A stretch of 64,000 bases of DNA, taken from contig JAWKUK010000021.1 in the NCBI GenBank assembly GCA_041398605.1, positions 62,001 through 126,000 of the forward strand, in the 5' to 3' direction. The DNA is from JAWKUK01 sp041398605. GTDB lineage: Bacteria; Planctomycetota; UBA1135; GCA-002686595. Below are positions 17,320 through 25,486 of the stretch, in pieces. Both the position numbers and the translations under genes were made by a program. The notes beneath the pieces were generated by a model that did not search any database, was not told the origin of the DNA, and saw nothing but the letters and a program-made list of their open reading frames with translations. Numbering within the stretch: the first letter of the stretch is position 1; each line of letters starts with the position of its first letter.

Positions 17320-18173
17320 CGCTGCTCGCGCTCCCGTTGGCGGTCGCGCTCGGGTTCGCCCCCCCGGCGCTGAGCCCTTGGTCGGCCGCTGCGGCGCGTG
17401 GCGCGCCGAGCAGCGCGCGCTGCGCTCTAGGGGCGCCGCGCGGCGTCGACGCGCCGCTGGGGGCGCCGCAGGAGCCGAATCTGGGCGGCGGCCCCCTGGA
17501 CCCCTGGGGCGAGGCGCAGCGCGCGCCGGATGGGCCCGAGAGGACGGCGGCCCTCGTGCGCGCCCTCTCGGCCGCGGCCTTCGCGCCCCTGGCACCCCAG
17601 GCGCGCTTCGAGCGCTTGGACGTGGCCTATCGCGCCTTCCTTTCGGCGGAAGAGCGCATCGCGGCCGACGAGCTCTTGGCCCTTGCCCAGGCCATGTACG
17701 ACCGCGACCCCGCGATCTGGAGCGGGTTCTGCCTCGAGGGCGCGCTGCGGCGGGGCTTCGGCCGGTACGCCGAGGCCGACGCGCTCCTGGCCAGCCTCGC
17801 GGCGCGCTTCGCGGACGACCCGGCTGCCGTCCTCGCCCTCACGGAGCGCCGCACGCTCATCGCGGCAGGCGCTGGCGATGCGGCCCGTGAGCGCGCGCTC
17901 CTCGGCAGCGCGCTCGGGGCCGGGAGCCTCGACGCCCGCCAAATCCTCGGCTTTGCCGCCCTGCGCGCCGGAGACGACGCCGCTGCCCTCGCGCACTTCA
18001 GCGTGCTCGTTGGAGCGCCGGCCCCAGCGGCGCCCGCGGCCCAAGGAGCCAGCGGTGGAGCCGACACGGGGGACCAAGCGCCGAGCGCCTTCACGCCCAC
18101 CCCGGCACGCGACCTGCCCCCTTGGGCCTTGCGTGGCTTCGGGATCGCGCTCCTGCCTCGTAAGCGCCCTTGA
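17316..18173 (+). CDS. secreted TPR-like protein of unknown function
   Basis: 285 residues. The N-terminus (TLLALPLAVALGFAPPALSP) is a likely signal peptide. Then comes a low-complexity Gly/Ala/Pro region and, from about residue 75, helical pairs of TPR type such as FERLDVAYRAFLSAEERIAA and ARQILGFAALRAGDDAAALA. The start GTG overlaps the purM stop (GTGA), so it is probably translated together with purM, although no functional link is evident. No catalytic motif is seen. Confidence 0.65.
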   Translation: MTLLALPLAVALGFAPPALSPWSAAAARGAPSSARCALGAPRGVDAPLGAPQEPNLGGGPLDPWGEAQRAPDGPERTAALVRALSAAAFAPLAPQARFERLDVAYRAFLSAEERIAADELLALAQAMYDRDPAIWSGFCLEGALRRGFGRYAEADALLASLAARFADDPAAVLALTERRTLIAAGAGDAARERALLGSALGAGSLDARQILGFAALRAGDDAAALAHFSVLVGAPAPAAPAAQGASGGADTGDQAPSAFTPTPARDLPPWALRGFGIALLPRKRP

Positions 18174-18186
18174 TCGACCGCCTAGC

Positions 18187-18222
18187 GGGGCCCATGCACT
18201 GGCGGGGGCGCCGCTGGGCCCC
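18187..18222 (+). terminator. hairpin after the purM operon
   Basis: An 8-bp stem ggggccca (18187-18194) pairs with tgggcccc (18215-18222). The 20-nt loop contains a smaller ggcg/cgcc stem. It lies just after the stop at 18173. There is no T-run, so this is a weak terminator call. Confidence 0.4.
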
Positions 18223-18320
18223 CTCGCCAAAGCTCGGGCCTTCCCGTCAAAGCGCGTGACCCTCCGGGGGATATGCGACTACCCTCGTCGGGCCCCAGGG
18301 CCACACCGAAGACTCCTCCG

Positions 18321-19748
18321 ATGATGCAACCGACGCTCCGCACCGAATTCCGCACCAAGCTGGTCACCTCGTCCGCTGTGTCCTCGATCGTGACATCGAT
18401 CCGCGCCTCAGCGCGAAGCCTGGCTGCGGCGGGTGTCGCGCTCGGCGCGGTCTTCGGGCTCCCGTCGCTGACGGCGGCCAGCGCTCCCGCGGCACAGAAG
18501 GCGACCGCGGAACAAAAGTCGATCCAGGACCGAGAGCTGAACGGGGCCGCCAAGCTGTTCGCGAGCTACGAAGAGGCCAAGCGGATCAACAAGGGTTCCT
18601 ACGAGGTGCAGGCGGACCTCGAGAAGGAGTTCGGCAAGGTCGGCAAGAAGCTCGGCGGCGATGGGAAGAGCCCCGACGCGCTGCTCGCGCACCCTTGGTC
18701 GCTCGCTCGAGCGGTCTGGCTGTCGGCCGATTACGAAGGCAAGGCGAGCAAGCAGCGCAAGGAGTTCGGCAAGGTCACCGAGCGCACGACCGAGGGCGGG
18801 ACGAAGCTCGCGCTCTGGGTCCCTGGCAAGTACCGACCGAAGGACGGCCCGTACCCCTTGCTGCTCTGCATCGCCGACGAAGGGGTGAAGCCCGAGCAGC
18901 ACATCATGGAGGACTGGGTCGACGGTTCGATCCGTGACAGCTTCCTCATCGCGACCCCAGAGATGCCGGGCAACGCGAGCCTCTGGCTCGACACGGACGG
19001 CATCAAGAGCGTGATGTTCGCGCTGCGCGACGTGCGCAATAACTACGCGATCGACTTCGACCAGATCTTCATCGGCGGGCGAGGGCGCGGCGTCGAGACG
19101 GCGCACGCGATCGCGGCGCGGTTCCCCGACCAATTCGCCGGCGTGTTCGGCTGGGCCGGCGACGCCAACGGGGACGTCCAACCGGAGAACTTCCGCAACA
19201 TCCCGTGTTACTTCGCGGGCGGCGGCACAAAAGCGACCGCCTTCAAGAAGGCCTGCGAGGACCTCAAGCTCGGCTCCGTCACCCTCAAGCAGGATGGCAA
19301 GTCGGTCGACATCGCGGACTGGGCGAAGACCGTCCGTCGCAGCCCGTACCCGGACGAGGTGAGCCTCGTGCAGAAGAACGGCTCGCCGACGAACTGCTAT
19401 TGGATCACGGTGGCCCGCGTGGACGCCGAGCGTGTGGCGATCGATGCCAAGGTCGACCGCGCGACGAACACGATCACGATCGAGGCAGAGGGCTTGGATG
19501 CCGCCACGATCTACCTGAACGACGCGCTCGTAGACCTCGACAAGACCGTGACCATCATCGCGAACGGCGCTGAGACGAAGTTCACGGAGAGCCGCAACAT
19601 GTCGTTTGCGCTGGAGCTCTTCATGCTCGGCCGCAACGACGGCGGGCGCTTCTTCGTGGCCCAGCGCGCGGTCTCGATCCCCGCGCGTGAGACGTCGGCC
19701 GACGAAAAGAAGGACGACGGTAAGGGCTCGCTGGACGCGGGTCGCTGA
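18321..19748 (+). CDS. secreted alpha/beta-hydrolase-like protein lacking the nucleophile serine
   Basis: 475 residues from the ATG at 18321 (a second ATG is adjacent at 18324, and the frame opens at 18273). A signal peptide is likely around residues 26-60 (RSLAAAGVALGAVFGLPSLTAASA). The middle resembles esterase/PHB-depolymerase-like hydrolases: YPLLLCIADEG, then QIFIGGRGRGVETAHAIAAR and FPDQFAGVFGWAGD. At the nucleophile elbow, where G-x-S-x-G is expected, the sequence is GGRGRG, so there is no serine. The fold is probably kept while catalysis is lost or changed. A beta-rich C-terminal domain (about residues 370-450) follows. An exported binding or structural role is inferred. Confidence 0.7.
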   Translation: MMQPTLRTEFRTKLVTSSAVSSIVTSIRASARSLAAAGVALGAVFGLPSLTAASAPAAQKATAEQKSIQDRELNGAAKLFASYEEAKRINKGSYEVQADLEKEFGKVGKKLGGDGKSPDALLAHPWSLARAVWLSADYEGKASKQRKEFGKVTERTTEGGTKLALWVPGKYRPKDGPYPLLLCIADEGVKPEQHIMEDWVDGSIRDSFLIATPEMPGNASLWLDTDGIKSVMFALRDVRNNYAIDFDQIFIGGRGRGVETAHAIAARFPDQFAGVFGWAGDANGDVQPENFRNIPCYFAGGGTKATAFKKACEDLKLGSVTLKQDGKSVDIADWAKTVRRSPYPDEVSLVQKNGSPTNCYWITVARVDAERVAIDAKVDRATNTITIEAEGLDAATIYLNDALVDLDKTVTIIANGAETKFTESRNMSFALELFMLGRNDGGRFFVAQRAVSIPARETSADEKKDDGKGSLDAGR

Positions 19749-19751
19749 TCC

Positions 19752-21503
19752 GTGAGCGGCGCCACCGCGGGTCCGGCCGACGAGCCCCCTTCCGCTCGAG
19801 GGTCGCGCATGGGGGAGCAGCAACAGGGACAACGCCCAAGCGCTGTCGGCCGCGCCCCAGCGGGGTGCGCCGACCAGGGGGCGCCTGCGGACGCTGTCCC
19901 GGGTGTGGTGCTCCTCGCTGCCGTCCTCGCCGCGGGGGCAGGCACGATGACGGTCGAGCTCGCGGCCGTGCGGCTGCTCGCGCCCTGGTTCGGCGCGTCC
20001 GCCGGGGTCTGGACCAACGTGATCGGGGTCGTCCTGCTCGCGCTGGCCCTCGGCTACCTGCTCGGCGCGCGGCTCTCATCGGGCCCGCGCCCGGCGCATC
20101 GCCTGGCGACGCTGCTGCTCGCAGCGGCGGTGTGCGCCGCGGTCTTGCCGGCGTTGGCGGCGCCGGTCGCGAAGGTGTTCATGCCGACCGGGGTCCCCTT
20201 GCACGAAGCCGCGGAGCTCCTCGTGTGGGGGAGCCTCGCCGCGACCGCGGTGCTCTTCCTGCCAGCGGCCGTCTTGCTCGGCGCCGTCGGCCCGCTGGCC
20301 GTCGAAGCGACACAGCGGGCGCACGGAGGCGGCGCAGGCCGCGCAGGCGGCCGCGTGCTCGCGCTCTCGACGGTCGGGAGCCTCGTCGGCACCTTTGGCA
20401 CGACACACGTCCTGATCCCGTCCCTCGGGGTGCGCGCCACCTTCCTGGTCGCCGCCGGGGCGTTGTTCCTCGCTGGCGCGGCCGTCGGGCTCGCGCAGCG
20501 TCGCGCAGCGAGCGTGGGGGGCGGCCTCGTCCTCATGGCGCTCGCGAACGGGCTCGCCTATCACCCGCCTGGCGCGCGCGAGGGAGAGACTGAGCTGGCC
20601 GCAGTGGACTCGCCGTACCAGCGCCTGCGTGTCATTGAGTCTGGCGCTGGCGACGAACGGATGCGGCAGCTGCGTGTCAACGAGAGCCTCGACTCGTTCC
20701 AGTCGGTCTGGTCGCCCAAGGCCGGCCTCTTGCCGCCAGGTCACTACTACGATCACTTCGCGTTGCCGCTCGCGTTCGAAGGCGCGGACGGGCCGCCTGC
20801 CAAGTGGCGGGTGTTGATCCTGGGCCTCGGCGCTGGGACGACGGTGCGCGTCCTGGAGGGCGTGGTGGACGCGGCGACCCAGTTGGACATCGTCGGCATC
20901 GAGATCGATCCTGTGGTCTTGGCGCTCGGAGAGGCCCACTTCGACCTGCGACCCGGCCCTGGGCGCGAGTACATCGGCGGGCTCGACGCGCGCGTCGCGC
21001 TCGCGCTCACCCAGGGCGAGTTCGACCAGGTCGTGCTCGACGCCTACGCGAACAACATGGAGATCCCGCCGCACCTGGCGACGCGGGAGTTCTTTGGCGC
21101 CGTCGCCCGCGTCCTGCGGCCGGGCGGCTGGCTGACCGCCAACGTCGGCGGCTTCGGCGCCGAGGACCCCGTCGTGTCCGCGGTCTCGGGGACAGCAGCG
21201 AGCGCGCTCGGCGTGCCCGTGCAGCTCGCGCGGGTGCCCTTCTCGCGCAACGTGACGTTGCTCGCGCGGATCAGCGGGGACGTGCCGACGCCAGGCTCGG
21301 CGGGCTGGCGCTTTGCACCCGGCCTCGATGAGCTGCGCCCTGCGCTCGAGGTGCCGGGCGCCTGGAGCACCGTCCGGCCGGGGTCCGAGACGGAGCGCCG
21401 GGAGGACACGCCCCCGGTCCTGACCGACGACCTCTGTCCGCTCGACTGGCTCCAGCTACGTTCCATTCGGGAGGCCCGCGAGCGATGGCTGGCGCGCTCC
21501 TGA
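19752..21503 (+). CDS. membrane-fused spermidine-synthase-like protein
   Basis: 583 residues. After a 45-residue polar N-terminus there are about seven or eight membrane helices (to about residue 275), followed by a class I methyltransferase fold like spermidine synthases. This part has VLILGLGAGTTVRVLEG (SAM-type loop), IVGIEIDPVVLALG and FDQVVLDAYANNMEIPPHLATREFF. The last piece matches the DxY/F...PxxL..xEF gatekeeper region of polyamine synthases. The layout is that of the fused MFS/spermidine synthase family, whose physiological substrate is often unknown. It starts at a GTG 3 bp after the esterase-like gene, so they are probably co-transcribed. Confidence 0.8.
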   Translation: MSGATAGPADEPPSARGSRMGEQQQGQRPSAVGRAPAGCADQGAPADAVPGVVLLAAVLAAGAGTMTVELAAVRLLAPWFGASAGVWTNVIGVVLLALALGYLLGARLSSGPRPAHRLATLLLAAAVCAAVLPALAAPVAKVFMPTGVPLHEAAELLVWGSLAATAVLFLPAAVLLGAVGPLAVEATQRAHGGGAGRAGGRVLALSTVGSLVGTFGTTHVLIPSLGVRATFLVAAGALFLAGAAVGLAQRRAASVGGGLVLMALANGLAYHPPGAREGETELAAVDSPYQRLRVIESGAGDERMRQLRVNESLDSFQSVWSPKAGLLPPGHYYDHFALPLAFEGADGPPAKWRVLILGLGAGTTVRVLEGVVDAATQLDIVGIEIDPVVLALGEAHFDLRPGPGREYIGGLDARVALALTQGEFDQVVLDAYANNMEIPPHLATREFFGAVARVLRPGGWLTANVGGFGAEDPVVSAVSGTAASALGVPVQLARVPFSRNVTLLARISGDVPTPGSAGWRFAPGLDELRPALEVPGAWSTVRPGSETERREDTPPVLTDDLCPLDWLQLRSIREARERWLARS

Positions 21504-22039
21504 TCGCGGCGGCGTGCATCGCCCTGGCCAGCGCTTCGCACGCGGGTGCACAGGACGCGTCGGCCGCAGACGATGTGCACGCGCGCGTGGCCGCGGGCGA
21601 CCTCGTGGGCGCGCTCCAGCGCGCGCGCGATGTGCACGCGCCAGGGCTCGCGGCGCGCCTCGAGGCCGAGGTGTTGTGGTCGGCAGGGGACCTCAACGGC
21701 GCGCTCGCCGCCGCGCGTGAAGGCCTCGTCGCTGCGCCCAACGAGCTGGCGCTGGCGCGACTTGCAGCGGACCTGTCGCTGGCGCTCGACCTGGCCCATG
21801 AGGCGCGACGGCACGTCACTTCGCTCGCGCGCGATGTCGCGCTGCTCCCGCAAGGCGACTCCGATCGGGACTGGTGGCTCGGACAGTTGGCCGCGCTCGA
21901 ATCCAGCACCTCGGCAGCCGAGCGTGCCCTCGAGGCGCGCGACACAGCGCTCTCACGCGCGCGGTCGCTCGGGTCCATTCTGATCGCAGCGACGCTTGGC
22001 GCGTTGCTCGTCTTGTTGCGCCCTGAACGTCGCGCGTGA
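21485..22039 (+). CDS. exported helical-repeat protein with C-terminal membrane helix
   Basis: 184 residues. A signal peptide (AGALLIAAACIALASASHAGA) precedes TPR-like helices, for example LAARLEAEVLWSAGDLNGAL and AAREGLVAAPNELALARLAA. A C-terminal membrane helix follows (SILIAATLGALLVLL), then a short RPERRA tail. This would leave the repeat domain outside the cytoplasm with a C-terminal anchor. It overlaps the preceding gene by 19 bp. No family recognised. Confidence 0.65.
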   Translation: MAGALLIAAACIALASASHAGAQDASAADDVHARVAAGDLVGALQRARDVHAPGLAARLEAEVLWSAGDLNGALAAAREGLVAAPNELALARLAADLSLALDLAHEARRHVTSLARDVALLPQGDSDRDWWLGQLAALESSTSAAERALEARDTALSRARSLGSILIAATLGALLVLLRPERRA

Positions 22040-22303
22040 ACATGGCCGACTCGGCCACGATCGCGGGTCCGGCGGGCGCGCCCTGAAGCCATCGGTAGAC
22101 CTAGGTCCTCGGTCAACCTTGGCACCCGCGAGGCGCCCGTGGCCGCTCGCGCGCGTTCGAGCGCACGGGATTGCGTCCCTGGCTGGGATTGGAACGAAGG
22201 GGAACATGAGGACCTACGAACGTCGTCCTTCGGTCCGGTACTCTCTATCGTTGGGGCGCCGACAGACCGCCCCTGACTCTCTCTTCGATCGCCTCGACCT
22301 TCT

Positions 22304-23155
22304 ATGCACGAATCGCAACGATCCGCGTCGCGCCGCACGCGCTGCGCTCGGATGAGCTCGCTGATCGCGCCGGCCCTCGCCCTGATGGGCCTGGCCTCGG
22401 CCCAGATCGGGACCACGTACTGCACCGCCAACGCCAACTCGACGGGCAGCCCCTCGGCCATCTCGGCGACCGGCTCGACGGACGTGGCGCTCAACAACGT
22501 CACGCTGGCCTGTGCGGGCCTGCCGAACAACTCCTTCGGGTTCTTCATCGCGAGCCGCGACCAAGCCTTCGTGGCGAACCCCGGCGGGAGCACCGGGAAC
22601 CTCTGCCTCGGCGGATCGATCGGGCGCTACTCGCTCAACATCGTGAACTCCGGCGCCACAGGCCAGGTCAGCCTCGCCATTGACCTGATGAGCATCCCGC
22701 ACCCGACGACGCCGTTCGGCGTCGCCGCGGGTGACACGGTGAACTTCCAGTACTGGCACCGCGACGCTGCCCAAGGTGGGGGCGCCACGTCCAACTTCAG
22801 CGCAGGCCTCGAGGTCACGTTCACGGGCGCGCCGCCGACGCCGAGCTTCGCCAATGACGTCTACGCGCTGCTGTCGACGCAAAACACCGCCGGCTTCTCA
22901 TGCACGGACTGCCACGGCGGCACGTGCGGGCTCGACCTCGCGACCGCAGCGATGGCGTACACGAACCTCGTCAACGTCAGCGCGACCTGCTGCTCCGGTG
23001 AGACCTACGTCATCCCGGGTGACGCAGCAGGCAGCCTTCTGTACTCCAAGCTGACGAGCCCGACCTGCGGGAGCATGATGCCCCTGGTCGGTGTGTTCCC
23101 GGGCGATGTGAACGTCATCCGGGACTGGATCAACGCAGGCGCGCCGAACAACTGA
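22304..23155 (+). CDS. secreted NANSTG-module protein fused to a CXXCH cytochrome-like domain
   Basis: 283 residues from the ATG at 22304, or 267 from the ATG at 22352. The second choice begins right at the signal peptide SSLIAPALALMGLASAQ. The mature protein starts with YCTANANSTG, then a beta-rich module of about 130 residues ending near SNFSAGLEVTF. The same module ends the secreted protein at 39004-40062. After it comes FSCTDCHGGTCG, a CXXCH haem-c site. NVIRDWINAGAP at the C-terminus is the closing motif of planctomycete cytochrome-c-like domains. The methionine-rich TCGSMMPL may give the distal ligand. It is exported and probably redox active; the partner is unknown. Confidence 0.8.
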   Translation: MHESQRSASRRTRCARMSSLIAPALALMGLASAQIGTTYCTANANSTGSPSAISATGSTDVALNNVTLACAGLPNNSFGFFIASRDQAFVANPGGSTGNLCLGGSIGRYSLNIVNSGATGQVSLAIDLMSIPHPTTPFGVAAGDTVNFQYWHRDAAQGGGATSNFSAGLEVTFTGAPPTPSFANDVYALLSTQNTAGFSCTDCHGGTCGLDLATAAMAYTNLVNVSATCCSGETYVIPGDAAGSLLYSKLTSPTCGSMMPLVGVFPGDVNVIRDWINAGAPNN

Positions 23156-23175
23156 GCCCCGCGCGACCGAGCACC

Positions 23176-23208
23176 AGGCCCGGCGCGACGACGAGTCGCG
23201 CCGGGCCT
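23176..23208. terminator. perfect 14-bp hairpin between convergent genes
   Basis: aggcccggcgcgac (23176-23189) pairs without mismatch with gtcgcgccgggcct (23195-23208) around a 5-nt loop. It lies 21 bp after the NANSTG-cytochrome gene and 32 bp before the end of the minus-strand HEAT gene. It may serve both directions. No T-run follows, as is usual in GC-rich genomes. Confidence 0.75.
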
Positions 23209-23239
23209 CTCCTTGGCTGAAGGCGAGCGCGCGGTCCTC

Positions 23240-25222
23240 TCAGAAGATGTCGATGACCCCCTTCTGGCGCACCGGGTCGTGCAACGTCGGCGGCGTCTCG
23301 AACCAGCCGAGGTCCTGCGCGAGCTTCGAGTTCCACGGGAACGGCTCCTTATCGCAGATCAGGCCTAGCGCGATGACCGAGAAGGCGCGCGTGGACTCAT
23401 TGACGCGTCGTCCGGTGAGCAGCTCCAGCAGCGGATCGACCGCGGTCACGTCGCCAACGAACGCCAATGCGCGCGCGACGCTCGCGCGCACGTAGAGGTC
23501 GCTGCTGCGCGTCAGGGTCGAGACCAGCGAAGCGACGACTGGCTTATGGCGCATCATCGCGAGCGCGATGGCGGCATCGCGGAGCACACCCGGCTGCCGG
23601 CTCGCGTTCTCAACGAGCTTCATCAACGCCGGGATCGCAGGCTCGTAGCGCATCATCCCGAGCGCGACCGCGGCCTGGCTGCGCAGCTCAAACTCACCGG
23701 AGTCCAGCCACTTCATCAGGTCCGGGCCGGCTTCACGGTGCCCGATCAACCCGAGCGCAGTGATGATCGCGCCGCGCTCGCTCGGGGATCCAGGTGATCC
23801 GAGCTGATCGCGCAGCGTGAGGCGCAACCCCTCGGACGGCGGCGCGCCCTCTGCGAGCGCCGCGCGCTCCAACAGGCCCAACGCGAGCGCAGCCCAGGGC
23901 CTCTGGATGGACTGCCCGCGCACGAGGACCGTCGAGAGGCGGCTCCGGACATCGATCCGCGCGGCCCCCCGTGTGCCGGTCCCTGCGCGCCCCGCGACGC
24001 GCCCCAAGGACACGAGCGAGACATAGCGCGAGACTCGATCGCCCTCGGCGGTGGCCTGGAAGAGCGCGGCGCGGATGCGTTGGTCGGACAGGTCATCGTC
24101 GTCGTCGCCGAGCAGCCCGAGCGCTTGAACCGCGCCATGCCTGACTTGGAGCTCGACGTCGCGGTCGCCCCGAACGATCGGAACGAGCGCATCGACGATG
24201 ACGTCCTTCATGCTTGGGCTCGCCCCGTCCTCGAGGCGTGCCAAGGCGACCGGAACGAGCGCACGGACCTCGCGCTCGAGGCGCGCGTCGTCGAGCAGGT
24301 CCAGCAAGAACAGCAGCGTCGCTTGGCGCGATGCCGCAGGGCGCTGGGGCTCCTGCTTGTCCAGCTTCGGGAGGTCGCCGTTCTCAATGGGCACGAGCCC
24401 GAGCCCGAGGATGACCGCCGTGGCGACGTCCGGCCGCGCGTGATCGTCGTGCTCCAACACATGCGCGAGGTGGAGGACCACGAAGCGACGCACGGACGCG
24501 CGCTCGGACTGGTTGCCGAGCAGTCCCAAGCCGTAGGTTGCGAAGGCGCGTGTGCGCGTCGAGACCTTGCCGCCACCGACTGCGGCGCGGCCTTCGCGGG
24601 TGTCTTCGGCGAGCGCGACCAGCAACGGCGCTTCATCCGGGTCACCGAGGATGCCAAGCGCGAGCGCAGCGGTCTCCTGCACCTCGCCGTTCGCGTGTTG
24701 GAGCCAAGGCCGCAGGACGGCGGCGACATGGATGTCATCACCGGGGCGGTCGCCGATCTTGGCGAGCGCCATGAGGCTCGCGGTGATCAAGTCGACGTCA
24801 CGCTGTCCCTCGAGCGCCGCGATGATCGCGGGCACGACGCGGTCGTGGACGAGGGCGGGGTCCGGCCGTAGATCGTTGCGACGCGCGCCGTTCCCGCCGC
24901 GCTTCAGGAAGGAGTCGCCGTCCGGCGACTCGGCGGAGTTGGAGTCACCGACCGCGTTCTTCAGCTCGAGGAACGGCTCTCGGTTGAACTCCCACCAGCG
25001 GCTCCAAGCGCCGTCGTCTGGCGCCGCGCCGGGGCCGTCACCGCTGTTCGGGCCACCTGGCCCCGCCGGGGTCGGCGCGGGGCCCCGGTATTGGCCACCG
25101 TGTGCTGCGAGGACGGGCGCGGCAACGCACAACGCAGCGCAGGTGCCCCAGAGGGCCATCGACGCGCAGCGCAGGCGGAGGCGTGACGCCGTGCCGCCAA
25201 GCGCCCTTGGGATCCAGTTCAT
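23240..25222 (-). CDS. secreted HEAT-repeat protein, copy 1
   Basis: 660 residues from the ATG at 25222 (an ATG at 25252 is also in frame). A signal peptide ends near APVLAAHGG. Directly after it is HGGQYRGP, then a Pro/Gly linker, WWEFNREPFLELKN, and a long array of HEAT units such as ETAALALGILGDPDEAPLLV and RSQAAVALGMMRYEPAIPAL. It ends VRQKGVIDIF. It is a clear paralogue of the downstream-numbered neighbour (25487-27634), which has HGGTYRGP and WWGFNKEPYLNLKS in the same places. HEAT arrays bind proteins; with the signal peptide this would be a periplasmic or surface scaffold. Partner unknown. Confidence 0.8.
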   Translation of the reverse strand: MNWIPRALGGTASRLRLRCASMALWGTCAALCVAAPVLAAHGGQYRGPAPTPAGPGGPNSGDGPGAAPDDGAWSRWWEFNREPFLELKNAVGDSNSAESPDGDSFLKRGGNGARRNDLRPDPALVHDRVVPAIIAALEGQRDVDLITASLMALAKIGDRPGDDIHVAAVLRPWLQHANGEVQETAALALGILGDPDEAPLLVALAEDTREGRAAVGGGKVSTRTRAFATYGLGLLGNQSERASVRRFVVLHLAHVLEHDDHARPDVATAVILGLGLVPIENGDLPKLDKQEPQRPAASRQATLLFLLDLLDDARLEREVRALVPVALARLEDGASPSMKDVIVDALVPIVRGDRDVELQVRHGAVQALGLLGDDDDDLSDQRIRAALFQATAEGDRVSRYVSLVSLGRVAGRAGTGTRGAARIDVRSRLSTVLVRGQSIQRPWAALALGLLERAALAEGAPPSEGLRLTLRDQLGSPGSPSERGAIITALGLIGHREAGPDLMKWLDSGEFELRSQAAVALGMMRYEPAIPALMKLVENASRQPGVLRDAAIALAMMRHKPVVASLVSTLTRSSDLYVRASVARALAFVGDVTAVDPLLELLTGRRVNESTRAFSVIALGLICDKEPFPWNSKLAQDLGWFETPPTLHDPVRQKGVIDIF

Positions 25223-25397
25223 GCGAGGCAAGGGCAAACGGGTCGCATCCATGGTCGAGCCAGCAACGCGCCCGGGGGGACGGGCGCCGTACGGGGGAGC
25301 GCCAGGTCCGGCACTGCAACAGGGTCTACCCGCAAAGCCGTCCCAGGTCACGTCCTGCGGTCTGGAATGGACACCAGGGAGCCGCAGCGCAAACGCC

Positions 25398-25438
25398 GGA
25401 CGCCCCATCCACTCCACACTGGAGAGGATGGGGCGTCC
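25398..25438 (-). terminator. 13-bp hairpin after HEAT copy 2
   Basis: ggacgccccatcc (25398-25410) pairs perfectly with ggatggggcgtcc (25426-25438), with an inner ctcc/ggag stem. It lies about 50 bp past the stop of the 25487-27634 gene, before HEAT copy 1 on the same strand. The two paralogues are therefore probably separate transcription units. Confidence 0.7.
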
Positions 25439-25486
25439 GTGCCGGGGTCGGACGTCCGCTTCACGGACGCCCGACGCCTGTCGGGT

